Origin: Streptococcus pneumoniae
GTDB lineage: Bacteria > Bacillota > Bacilli > Lactobacillales > Streptococcaceae
Length of the DNA: 64,000 bases
Direction: 5' to 3'
NCBI RefSeq assembly: GCF_001347015.1
Contig: NZ_CFGI01000012.1
Location: forward strand, 1 to 64,000
Part shown: one piece after another, positions 34,411 through 43,987 of the stretch
How positions within the stretch are numbered: the first letter of the stretch is position 1
Layout: every line of letters begins with the position of its first letter
Made by a program: the position numbers and the translations under genes
The notes under the pieces: generated by a model
Databases searched by the model: none
Seen by the model: the letters and a program-made list of their open reading frames with translations, nothing else
What the model was told of the DNA's origin: nothing

Positions 34411-34542
34411 TTAAAATTCATTATAGATAAAGCTTCCTTGACCCTGACCAAGATAGCTAAAGAAGTAAAGCAGCCCTAGAAAGATAAGAAAATACAAGGC
34501 TGTCCGACCAAGAAAGAGGTACAATTCTTTTCTCTGTTTCAT
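34411..34542 (-). CDS. dltX: DltX, small membrane protein of the dlt operon (43 aa)
   Basis: A 43-residue peptide read directly from the sequence: MKQRKELYLFLGRTALYFLI, a continuing hydrophobic helix, and a C-terminus ending GSFIYNEF. A basic N-terminus, one transmembrane helix and an invariant-looking C-terminal F-I-Y-N-E-F tail fit DltX (DUF3687), required for D-alanylation in Gram-positive bacteria. Its place directly upstream of dltA supports this. The Shine-Dalgarno is poor, so translation may be weak. Confidence 0.88.
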   Translation of the reverse strand: MKQRKELYLFLGRTALYFLIFLGLLYFFSYLGQGQGSFIYNEF

Positions 34543-34611
34543 CAAGAAAAACCATTCATTTCTGTAATTTTTGCTAAATAAGATAGACTCTTACTAGCTT
34601 ATTTTTCTACC

Positions 34612-34641
34612 ATTGTACCACTTTATATAGTATTTTTTCAA
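34612..34641 (-). promoter_or_regulatory. dlt operon promoter
   Basis: TTGAAA (34636-34641), 18 bp, TACAAT (34612-34617) with TGG directly upstream, giving a leader of about 65 nt before dltX. Confidence 0.6.
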
Positions 34642-34745
34642 TTGTTTGCCGTAGATTTTCATTATATTTAAGCTAATTTTAAAATTATGCGGTTTTTCTA
34701 TGTATATTTCAAATAGAGTGATCCTGGGTCAAAACTCAATTTCAG

Positions 34746-34822
34746 GAGAAAATGAAGTGAATTTTCTCATAACAAAACGCACAATATCAAGTTTTTTCAA
34801 CACCTGATACTATGCGCTTTTC
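34746..34822 (-). terminator. Terminator and adjacent hairpin behind the MFS gene
   Basis: On the minus-strand RNA, CGCATAGTATCAGG pairs with CTTGATATTGTGCG over 14 bp with three G-U pairs, then TTTTGTT. A second perfect 8-bp stem, GAGAAAAT/ATTTTCTC (34746-34753 with 34761-34768), follows. The wobble pairs fit only the minus strand, so this structure is read in that direction. The rest of 34543-34745 is the dlt promoter region and AT-rich DNA. Confidence 0.6.
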
Positions 34823-34851
34823 TGATTTTTAAAGACTTTTTAACCAGTCTC

Positions 34852-36030
34852 TTATTTAAAATAATCTCGTCTGATGTAAATTAAAATAGCTTCTATCATC
34901 AGACAAATGGCTGATAACCAAAAACTGATGCTAATACCAAAAGTCTCAGTAATATAGCTCATTAGCAAAACAAATACTGAAAATGCTAGTGTCGAAATCA
35001 CTTCAAGAACAGAATAGACATTAACCAAGTTATTTTCCTCTACTGTTTCCTGAAGAAACACACTTTCAGGAACTTCTTTTAGCTGCGATAACATACCAAC
35101 TAAAGCTGAAAATACTAAAAACATCTGTGCGTTTGGAAAATATAGAATAGTCAGTGTCACTATTGCCATAGCTACAAGAGGAAAATGAATACTTTCCCAT
35201 TTAGCAGCAAGGAACTTTTCAGATAGCCTAAAAGCAATTAAGCCACTAATTATAATACCAATAGAGTATGCTGTATTAGAATATCCCCAGTAACTTTCCG
35301 TTTTATTTAATAACTCAGTTACAAAAACAAGTATAATGGAAGAAACCCAAATCGTATTTGAAAAAATTTCCAATAAATTTGCTGATACAAAAAGTCTTAA
35401 TCTAGGATCTCTAGCAACTAACTTCCAACCTTTGAGCAAAATTTCAAGATTAGTTTCTGACTCTAACACCTCCACTTCAGCGTTAGGAAGAAATAACATC
35501 AGAAAGCTAGAAATTATATACAAGATTAAAATGATAAACGTGGTAGGTAAAAGACCAATTGTTGCAAATAAGAGTCCACCTAATCCCCAACCCACCAATT
35601 GAACAGCTTCACCACTCATTGATAAGGCTGAATTAGCCTTACCCAAATCGGTCGCATAGCGTGGCACAATAGCATAGGAAACAGGTGCTGCAAAACCATC
35701 TAATATGGAAATTGTAACAACAAATAGATAGATCACCAAAGGCGCTACTGATTGCATTACGGTAAACAGTCCTACCAGTATCGCCAATAATATAGTCTTT
35801 CCAAATTGGGATAAAGATAAAACCCTATTTAGTGCTAACCTTTTAGTAACTAAAGGAACTAAAAGACTCGCAACAAAAGAGGATACCCCTATTAAAATGG
35901 GAACTAGTGATGTGGCAATTACTGATTTTGAAATAATGTATATGTTAGCAATGATTGTTACTCTAAAGAAAATATCTGCTAAATTTGCAAACAATTGAGA
36001 GACTAACAACTTGATAAATGAATTAGACAT
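34852..36030 (-). CDS. Major facilitator superfamily exporter
   Basis: A 392-residue membrane protein with about twelve hydrophobic helices and the general features of the MFS_3 group, which includes drug and siderophore exporters. There is a loop after helix 2 (LVTKRLALNRVLSLSQFGK) and a central cytoplasmic loop (~185-215; VLESETNLEILLKGWKLVARDPRLR). The substrate cannot be told from sequence. It is monocistronic, with an extended -10 (TGC-TAGAAT) upstream and a long hairpin terminator after it. It is more AT-rich than the neighbouring dlt and glp genes, which could mean acquisition, but I could not measure this. Confidence 0.8.
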   Translation of the reverse strand: MSNSFIKLLVSQLFANLADIFFRVTIIANIYIISKSVIATSLVPILIGVSSFVASLLVPLVTKRLALNRVLSLSQFGKTILLAILVGLFTVMQSVAPLVIYLFVVTISILDGFAAPVSYAIVPRYATDLGKANSALSMSGEAVQLVGWGLGGLLFATIGLLPTTFIILILYIISSFLMLFLPNAEVEVLESETNLEILLKGWKLVARDPRLRLFVSANLLEIFSNTIWVSSIILVFVTELLNKTESYWGYSNTAYSIGIIISGLIAFRLSEKFLAAKWESIHFPLVAMAIVTLTILYFPNAQMFLVFSALVGMLSQLKEVPESVFLQETVEENNLVNVYSVLEVISTLAFSVFVLLMSYITETFGISISFWLSAICLMIEAILIYIRRDYFK

Positions 36031-36128
36031 GTAACGCTCCTATCTTAGTTGCCACCTTTGGAATTAAAATTTGATTTTTAATATTCTAGCATAAAATAAC
36101 AGAAAATAAAAGCGAGGTTTTTCACATG

Positions 36129-36156
36129 AAAAAAGCCTGAGATTTTCATCTCAAGC
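36129..36156 (-). terminator. Terminator of the glp operon
   Basis: GCTTGAGAT pairs with ATCTCAGGC (one wobble; 36135-36143 with 36148-36156) on the minus strand, and TTTTTTC follows. Confidence 0.85.
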
Positions 36157-36181
36157 TCTATCAACATAATTGTTTTCTAAA

Positions 36182-36886
36182 CTAGAAAAGTGAGAATACA
36201 AGCACGGCCAAGGCTGCACCGATAACAGGTCCCACAACAGGAATCCAAGCATAAGACCAGTCTCCGTCTCCCTTGTTTGAAATTGGAAGGATACTGTGCA
36301 TGATACGAGGTCCAAGGTCACGTGCAGGGTTCAAGGCATAACCTGTTGTCCCACCTAGTGATAGACCGATACCGACAATCAAAGTTCCTACTGCAAAGGT
36401 TCCGATACCTGCTTGAAGGTCATAAAGTCCCAAAGCAAAGATTGTCAAGACCAATACAAAGGTTCCAAGGATTTCACTGATCAAGTTAGAAACTGTATCC
36501 TTGATGGCTGGCCCAGTACTGAAGGTTGCCAGGATATTGCCTGCATTTTCTTCTGCTTCGTAGTGAGGTTTGAATTGCAACCAAACCAAAATCTGACCCA
36601 GCATAGCCCCTGCGAACTGAGCTAGGATGTAAGGGAAAACGGAAGTCCAAGGCAAACCACCTTTTAAGGCCACACCGATGGTCACAGCTGGGTTTAAATG
36701 AGCTGGACTGAGCTTGCCGGATACAAATACTGCAACCGCAACTGCAATCCCCCAGCCCATGGTAATCACAATCCAACCTGAGCTGTTGCTCTTGGTTTTA
36801 GGAAGAACCACACCTGCAACAACACCATTTCCTAGAAGAATCAGGATTAAAGTCCCTAAAAATTCTCCAAATAATTCATTCATCAT
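36182..36886 (-). CDS. glpF: Glycerol uptake facilitator GlpF
   Basis: Aquaglyceroporin of 234 residues for glycerol entry. The two pore motifs are present as AHLNPAVT and ALNPARDLG, the second in the usual NPA form. The start at 36886 is supported by GGAG seven bases upstream; the frame extends 12 codons further without a ribosome binding site. Last gene of glpKOF. A GC-rich inverted segment just upstream (36905-36945) may act as an attenuator between glpO and glpF. Confidence 0.94.
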   Translation of the reverse strand: MMNELFGEFLGTLILILLGNGVVAGVVLPKTKSNSSGWIVITMGWGIAVAVAVFVSGKLSPAHLNPAVTIGVALKGGLPWTSVFPYILAQFAGAMLGQILVWLQFKPHYEAEENAGNILATFSTGPAIKDTVSNLISEILGTFVLVLTIFALGLYDLQAGIGTFAVGTLIVGIGLSLGGTTGYALNPARDLGPRIMHSILPISNKGDGDWSYAWIPVVGPVIGAALAVLVFSLF

Positions 36887-36954
36887 CTTTCTGTCTCCAT
36901 TAAAAGAAAGGGCGGGCGACAAGGAGTCCTGCCCTCCGCCTCTTTTATTTTTTC

Positions 36955-38781
36955 TTAATTTTTTAATTCTGCTAAATCGTTGTTAGCAAGAGCTGCTTCG
37001 ACATCAACACGGTAAGCTGCTTTTTCTTCTTCTGTCCAGTCATAGAATCGTCCCATTTCATCCAAAACTGGCTCAACGATGCTGTCCAAACTATCACGCA
37101 TAAAGAGCATATGGTTGGTACGACGAAGAAGGAAGTCAACTGGGCTCAGAGTCAACTCATTGCGCATTGCATAGTGAAGTGACAAAGTATCCGCCAAACT
37201 GAGTCCTGGCGCTTGTTCCAAACTATGAGCAAGAGCAAAGACTTTCGGTGCATTTGAACCGTAAAGATTTGCTAGGTAATGAGCTTCCTTGCTATCCAAG
37301 CCACGTGACACTCCAAGTTGCGCAAAGGCTTCGATTTCTGAGTCCACATTTGCTGGGTTCAATTCCCCACCTGAAACAGGGTAGGTCTTAGAGTTGATGA
37401 GTTTAAAGCTACGGTCAAATTCTACTTTGAGGATGTCAACCACGCGCTCCATAGCTCCTTCAGCCATCTTACGGTAGTCTGTGATTTTACCACCAGCAAG
37501 AGTCAAGAGACCATTATCATCACGGTCCAAGCTCGAACCACGAGAAACTGCAGATGGATCCAAATGCTTCTCAGATGTGCTGCTTTCAAGCTTGCTGACA
37601 GCAGACTCAACATCTTCACGCGTTTTTTCTTTAGAGAGATAAGATTCAACAGTCGCAATCAAGTTGTTAAAGCTTTCATCACTGATTGTACCGTTATTTC
37701 CACCATTGTAGTCCGAAGCACTATTGCCTGCGATCAATGGACGAAGACCTGCCCAGCTACTTTCAATGTCAGCAACTGTAATATTCGCTTCTGGGAAGCG
37801 GTTATTGACAATGCCAAGTAGGTAATCTACATCTTCCTGAGTCACTTTTGGATGTTCCAAATCACCTGTGTAATCTGTATCCGTTGTACCAAAGTAAGTC
37901 TTGTTTTCACGTGGGAGGACAAAGACCATCCGGCCATCACCCAAACCTGTGTCAAAGTAAACTGGCTGTGAAACCTTGATTTTGCTTGAATCCACTACCA
38001 GGTGAACTCCCTTAGTTGGACGCATTTGTGAGAATTGTGTTCCCTTATTAGACAAATTGCGTACCTTGTCGCTCCAAGGACCTGTTGTGTTAATCACCAG
38101 ACGCGCCTTGATTTCAAAGGCTTGGTCTGTCAAGAGATCACGCGCTGCAACACCTGTAATCTTGCCACTTTCGTCAAAGAGGAAGCCTTCTGCCTTCACG
38201 TGGTTGGCAATGAGAGCACCGTCTTGGTTGGCACGTTTGATGTTTTCAATCACGAGACGGGCATCGTTGTTACGGAAGTCAAGATAAACCCCACCTCCTA
38301 CCAAGCCTTCTTTCTTCAAGTTTGGCTGGCGTTCCAAGACTTCTTCCTTGCTCAAAACCTTGTTAGCAGCTGGTGTGTTGTTAACTCCTGCCAAAAGGTC
38401 GTAAAGATCCATGGCTACTTTCAGACGGAAGAGGCTAAAGGTCGCTCCATCTTCATCGTAAACTGGTAAGAGCATTGGGTCCGGTTTTGGAATGTGTGGA
38501 GCGATTTGTTGAACCACTGCACGTTCTGAAACTGTATCTGACACCACTTCTACGTCAAATTGTTTGAGGTAACGAAGTCCTCCGTGAACCAATTTAGTTG
38601 AACGGCTAGATGTCCCTTCTGCGAAGTCTTGCATTTCAATCAAACCAGTATCTAGACCACTGGCTGCCGCCTGCAAGGCTACACCAGCTCCTGTGATTCC
38701 TCCCCCGATAATCAAGAGGTCCAGGGTGCGTTCCTGCATTTTTTTAATTGACAATTCACGTGTTTTCTTTGAAAATTCCAT
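36955..38781 (-). CDS. glpO: Alpha-glycerophosphate oxidase GlpO
   Basis: FAD-dependent oxidase (608 residues) turning glycerol-3-phosphate plus oxygen into dihydroxyacetone phosphate and hydrogen peroxide. Dinucleotide-binding motif LLIIGGGITGAGVALQAA (~23-40) and the family segment GTSSRSTKLVHGGLRYLKQF are seen. The length, longer than E. coli GlpD, and the insert near 390-420 (SNSEKHLDPS-type region) are typical of streptococcal GlpO. It adds to peroxide production in mitis-group streptococci. It lies 30 bases after glpK. Confidence 0.95.
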   Translation of the reverse strand: MEFSKKTRELSIKKMQERTLDLLIIGGGITGAGVALQAAASGLDTGLIEMQDFAEGTSSRSTKLVHGGLRYLKQFDVEVVSDTVSERAVVQQIAPHIPKPDPMLLPVYDEDGATFSLFRLKVAMDLYDLLAGVNNTPAANKVLSKEEVLERQPNLKKEGLVGGGVYLDFRNNDARLVIENIKRANQDGALIANHVKAEGFLFDESGKITGVAARDLLTDQAFEIKARLVINTTGPWSDKVRNLSNKGTQFSQMRPTKGVHLVVDSSKIKVSQPVYFDTGLGDGRMVFVLPRENKTYFGTTDTDYTGDLEHPKVTQEDVDYLLGIVNNRFPEANITVADIESSWAGLRPLIAGNSASDYNGGNNGTISDESFNNLIATVESYLSKEKTREDVESAVSKLESSTSEKHLDPSAVSRGSSLDRDDNGLLTLAGGKITDYRKMAEGAMERVVDILKVEFDRSFKLINSKTYPVSGGELNPANVDSEIEAFAQLGVSRGLDSKEAHYLANLYGSNAPKVFALAHSLEQAPGLSLADTLSLHYAMRNELTLSPVDFLLRRTNHMLFMRDSLDSIVEPVLDEMGRFYDWTEEEKAAYRVDVEAALANNDLAELKN

Positions 38782-38811
38782 ACTTACACACTTTCTAAAT
38801 AAATCGCTTTA

Positions 38812-40362
<1,551 letters not shown>

Positions 40363-40371
40363 TCACTTACT

Positions 40372-40395
40372 AGTATACAAAATAAAGCGCTTTCT
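40372..40395 (-). promoter_or_regulatory. glpK promoter -10 and cre site
   Basis: TATACT (40372-40377) is preceded on the minus strand by AGAAAGCGCTTTAT (40382-40395). Its AAAGCGCTTT core matches CcpA cre sites with imperfect flanks. The position just above the -10 fits catabolite repression of glycerol use. Confidence 0.65.
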
Positions 40396-40452
40396 TGTTT
40401 ATCAACTTTTTTTAATTTTTAAAAAAATGTGAGGAGATTGTGTGAATTTCAC

Positions 40453-40478
40453 AAAAAAGGCCTGGGTTAACCAAGCCT
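40453..40478 (-). terminator. Terminator of the Mga-like regulator gene
   Basis: AGGCTTGG pairs with CCAGGCCT (one wobble; 40458-40465 with 40471-40478) and is followed by TTTTTTG on the minus strand, directly behind the stop codon. Confidence 0.8.
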
Positions 40479-40479
40479 C

Positions 40480-41889
40480 TTAAGTGAATAATAACTGACG
40501 AATCGCTGCCAAATCCTCCATATCCAAGTCATTTTTTAAATAATAGACTGGTGTCTGTTCCTTCTTATGAATAGGGTTATTGGTAACCAGCAAATCATAA
40601 TGCCGAGTTCGGTCATAGGCTTCAATGGTGATAAAACGATTGTATTCCAAATACCGTTTCAAAATGGCTGCCATCCTTGAAAAGACAAGAAAACCAGATG
40701 TCAAATCCAGACCAATCCGCATATGCTGGCCACCATTTTCAGCCATATATTCGATCAACTGGAGCCATTCCCAGAGAATTTTCTTATCCAAATCTGTCCC
40801 CTGCTGAAAGGCAGGTAGAGCATGAAAAATCTCCTCTGCTGTCTCCTTAAAATCATGTTCCATCAGCAAATATGGATGACGATTCTCTAACTGGTACTTG
40901 TAGCGATCCTGTAAGATATAGCCCTTGTATAGATAGACTTGAGCACAAAGCTGACTGAGTTCATAGGTAACATGGTCCTCTGTATAATCCCCCAGCAACT
41001 CCTCTTTCTTCATTTCTTGAATCAATTGCGTCAGTAAATCTGCCAACTGCCCTCCAAAACCAAGGATATACTCCATAGTATGAAGAGGAAGAATGCGATG
41101 AGATAGGAGGAAAGAGAAGAATATCATCATCTCACCATCCTCAGTTCCTAGAGGAAGGTGTTGCCCAGCAAAAAAGGAAGGTGCCTTTCTCAGCAAACGA
41201 AGGTAGAAAATATTGTCAAAATAGCCATGCATTTTCTCTTCTATGACTTGAAACTGACAGGCATTGACACGGAGACGTTGTTGACTGATATGAGACCAGA
41301 GAACCAAGTCCAATTTCTGCCCTGAAGACAAACTCGCACCGCAGATTTCTTCTAGTGTAGTAATTTCCTGCTTTCTCTCTGGTTTCTGCATGTGACCTTC
41401 CCACTCCTGACTTGACCAGACCTTGCGAAAAAGACAGAAATAGAAATAGCGAATCTGATGCTCTGGACCTCGCCAACGTCCATTTTGGATGGATAAATCA
41501 AATTCTGACAAAATCTGATTTAAACTAGCTAAGTGACGACCAAGCGTAGCCTCGCTAATCATCAATTCTTGAGCCAGCTGATGGGCTAAAAACTGTTGGT
41601 GGTAGAGAAGATAGACCAAAATCTGGTATTTAACAGCATTCTCCAAAAACAAGCTCCGAATATCTCTCCCCTTGGTAGCTGCACCGATTGACAGACGCAG
41701 ATTTTCATCTTCTAAGGAGATAGTCAGCTCTAAGCCACTGTCCAAAGCCTTGTCATTGAGCAGGGTGATATATTTGGTTAGAGTTGCTTTTGAAAATCCT
41801 GTTTCCTCCATTACAGCCTTGACAGTCGTCTGAGACTCTTGTAATAGAAAGGAAAGGATTGAAAATTGGCCAGATTCAGCCTTTTCCAT
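40480..41889 (-). CDS. Mga-family transcriptional regulator
   Basis: A ~469-residue regulator with two N-terminal helix-turn-helix segments ([23 protein letters not shown] and [23 protein letters not shown]). A long central part resembles the PRD-like domains of Mga/MafR, and the C-terminus ([16 protein letters not shown]) resembles an EIIB-like fold. Such regulators often respond to sugar phosphorylation through PTS proteins. The ATG at 41889 is favoured because AGGAG lies six bases upstream; a start at 41907 is possible. It lies upstream of glpKOF on the same strand but has its own terminator, so it may regulate that operon or act elsewhere. Confidence 0.85.
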   Translation of the reverse strand: MEKAESGQFSILSFLLQESQTTVKAVMEETGFSKATLTKYITLLNDKALDSGLELTISLEDENLRLSIGAATKGRDIRSLFLENAVKYQILVYLLYHQQFLAHQLAQELMISEATLGRHLASLNQILSEFDLSIQNGRWRGPEHQIRYFYFCLFRKVWSSQEWEGHMQKPERKQEITTLEEICGASLSSGQKLDLVLWSHISQQRLRVNACQFQVIEEKMHGYFDNIFYLRLLRKAPSFFAGQHLPLGTEDGEMMIFFSFLLSHRILPLHTMEYILGFGGQLADLLTQLIQEMKKEELLGDYTEDHVTYELSQLCAQVYLYKGYILQDRYKYQLENRHPYLLMEHDFKETAEEIFHALPAFQQGTDLDKKILWEWLQLIEYMAENGGQHMRIGLDLTSGFLVFSRMAAILKRYLEYNRFITIEAYDRTRHYDLLVTNNPIHKKEQTPVYYLKNDLDMEDLAAIRQLLFT

Positions 41890-42055
41890 CAAATCTCCTA
41901 AATACATTTGTTACCCCTTTCATTTTCTACCTTAAGCATAGCATAAATCTTACAAATGCTGAAATAATCTGTTTCTCTTTTTACTTTCATGATAATTTCC
42001 CAGTCCATTATCCTAAAAATCAACAAACACACGGCTCCCCCTTTGGGCATTTTTA

Positions 42056-42064
42056 TGCTAAAAT
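42056..42064 (+). promoter_or_regulatory. hslO promoter, giving an apparently leaderless mRNA
   Basis: Extended -10 TGC-TAAAAT ends only seven bases before the hslO ATG (42072). No Shine-Dalgarno precedes that ATG (AGTAGCT). Transcription would begin at or next to the start codon. Confidence 0.55.
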
Positions 42065-42071
42065 AGTAGCT

Positions 42072-42944
42072 ATGGATAAAATTATTAAAACTATATCAGA
42101 AAGCGGAGCCTTTCGTGCTTTTGTCCTTGATAGCACGGAAACCGTCCGCACTGCTCAAGAAAAACACCAAACCCAAGCCAGCTCAACTGTAGCGCTTGGT
42201 CGAACTCTTATCGCTAGCCAGATTCTCGCAGCCAATGAAAAAGGAAATACCAAACTAACCGTTAAGGTACTGGGATCTAGCTCTCTAGGTGCTATCATCA
42301 CCGTCGCTGATACCAAGGGGAATGTCAAAGGTTACGTTCAAAATCCTGGTGTTGACATCAAAAAGACTGCAACTGGTGAAGTTCTAGTCGGACCTTTTGT
42401 TGGAAATGGTCAATTCCTCGTTATCACAGACTACGGCATTGGAAATCCTTATACTTCCTTGACCCCACTCATCTCTGGAGAGATTGGTGAAGACCTTGCC
42501 TTTTACCTTACTGAAAGCCAACAGACCCCTTCTGCAGTCGGTCTCAATGTCCTTTTAGACGAGGAAGACAAGGTCAAGGTTGCAGGTGGTTTCCTAGTTC
42601 AAGTCTTGCCGGGAGCCAAGGAAGAAGAGATTGCTCGCTTTGAAAAACGCATCCAAGAAATGCCAGCTATCTCAACGCTTCTCGAAAGTGAAGACCATAT
42701 CGAAGCCCTCCTCAAAGCTATCTACGGTGACGAGGCCTACAAGCGTCTTTCTGAAGAAGAAATCCGTTTCCAATGTGACTGTAGCCATGAGCGCTTTATG
42801 AACGCTCTTGCCAGCCTTCCAAGCTCAGACTTACAGGAAATGAAAGAGGAAGACCACGGAGCAGAAATCACTTGTCAATTCTGCCAAACTACTTACAACT
42901 TTGATGAAAACGACCTGGAGGAACTCATTCGTGACAAATCTTAA
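42072..42944 (+). CDS. hslO: Redox-regulated Hsp33 chaperonin HslO
   Basis: A 290-residue cytosolic holdase switched on by oxidative unfolding. The C-terminal zinc-binding cysteines are seen as CDCSHERF (~236-243) and CQFCQTTY (~269-276), the CxC and CxxC pair of Hsp33. The frame runs further upstream, but the upstream residues do not look like Hsp33 and the protein typically begins [17 protein letters not shown]. Peroxide from GlpO gives a natural need for this chaperone. It overlaps dus by 14 bases. Confidence 0.95.
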   Translation: MDKIIKTISESGAFRAFVLDSTETVRTAQEKHQTQASSTVALGRTLIASQILAANEKGNTKLTVKVLGSSSLGAIITVADTKGNVKGYVQNPGVDIKKTATGEVLVGPFVGNGQFLVITDYGIGNPYTSLTPLISGEIGEDLAFYLTESQQTPSAVGLNVLLDEEDKVKVAGGFLVQVLPGAKEEEIARFEKRIQEMPAISTLLESEDHIEALLKAIYGDEAYKRLSEEEIRFQCDCSHERFMNALASLPSSDLQEMKEEDHGAEITCQFCQTTYNFDENDLEELIRDKS

Positions 42945-43911
42945 TACACCTTTTATGATTGGCAATGTTGAGATTCCCAATCGTACTGTTTTAGCACCCA
43001 TGGCTGGTGTCACCAACTCAGCCTTTCGGACCATCGCAAAAGAGCTTGGAGCTGGACTCGTTGTCATGGAAATGGTCTCTGACAAGGGAATCCAATACAA
43101 CAACGAAAAAACCCTGCACATGCTTCATATCGATGAAGGCGAAAACCCTGTTTCTATCCAACTTTTTGGAAGTGATGAAGACAGCCTAGCACGCGCAGCA
43201 GAATTCATCCAAGAAAACACCAAAACCGATATCGTGGATATCAACATGGGATGCCCTGTCAACAAAATCGTGAAGAACGAAGCTGGTGCTATGTGGCTCA
43301 AGGATCCAGACAAGATTTACTCTATCATCAACAAGGTCCAATCTGTCCTTGATATTCCACTTACTGTCAAAATGCGTACAGGCTGGGCTGATCCATCTCT
43401 TGCAGTAGAAAATGCCCTCGCTGCTGAAGCAGCAGGTGTTTCTGCCCTCGCCATGCATGGCCGTACCCGTGAGCAAATGTATACAGGTCACGCAGACCTT
43501 GAGACCCTGCACAAGGTCGCTCAAGCTTTGACCAAGATTCCATTTATCGCCAACGGTGATATCCGTACTGTCCAAGAAGCCAAGCAACGCATCGAAGAAG
43601 TCGGTGCTGACGCAGTCATGATTGGCCGTGCAGCCATGGGAAATCCTTACCTCTTCAATCAAATCAACCATTACTTTGAAACAGGAGAAATCCTCCCTGA
43701 TTTGACTTTTGAAGACAAGATGAAAATCGCCTACGAACACTTGAAACGCTTGATTAACCTCAAAGGGGAAAACGTCGCAGTTCGTGAATTCCGCGGCCTC
43801 GCTCCTCACTACCTCCGTGGAACATCTGGCGCAGCCAAGCTCCGTGGAGCTATTTCACAAGCTAGCACCCTAGCAGAGATTGAAGCCCTCTTGCAGTTGG
43901 ATAAGGCTTAA
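42931..43911 (+). CDS. dus: tRNA-dihydrouridine synthase (DusB-like)
   Basis: FMN enzyme of 326 residues reducing uridine to dihydrouridine in tRNA. Seen: [12 protein letters not shown] (~21-33), the conserved [19 protein letters not shown] with the catalytic Cys, [18 protein letters not shown] and ANGDIRT flavin and substrate motifs. The start is GTG at 42931, with GGAGG nine bases upstream inside hslO; the frame is open further up without signals. Cotranscribed with hslO. Confidence 0.93.
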   Translation: MTNLNTPFMIGNVEIPNRTVLAPMAGVTNSAFRTIAKELGAGLVVMEMVSDKGIQYNNEKTLHMLHIDEGENPVSIQLFGSDEDSLARAAEFIQENTKTDIVDINMGCPVNKIVKNEAGAMWLKDPDKIYSIINKVQSVLDIPLTVKMRTGWADPSLAVENALAAEAAGVSALAMHGRTREQMYTGHADLETLHKVAQALTKIPFIANGDIRTVQEAKQRIEEVGADAVMIGRAAMGNPYLFNQINHYFETGEILPDLTFEDKMKIAYEHLKRLINLKGENVAVREFRGLAPHYLRGTSGAAKLRGAISQASTLAEIEALLQLDKA

Positions 43912-43916
43912 TAGAC

Positions 43917-43955
43917 AAAAACCCGTAACTATCTTAAAGTTTACGGGTTTTCTTT
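43917..43955 (+). terminator. Terminator of hslO-dus
   Basis: AAAACCCGTAA and TTACGGGTTTT (43917-43927 with 43941-43951), followed by TCTTT on the plus strand. The A-rich left flank also gives a U tract to minus-strand transcripts, so it may serve the convergent pspC-like gene as well. Confidence 0.85.
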
Positions 43956-43987
43956 GATTTATACAGGCAAGCAATATCTATATGAAA

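Noticed and set aside
41859-42071. Upstream in-frame extension of hslO
   Set aside because: The extra residues do not resemble Hsp33 and overlap the divergent Mga-like gene and the hslO promoter.
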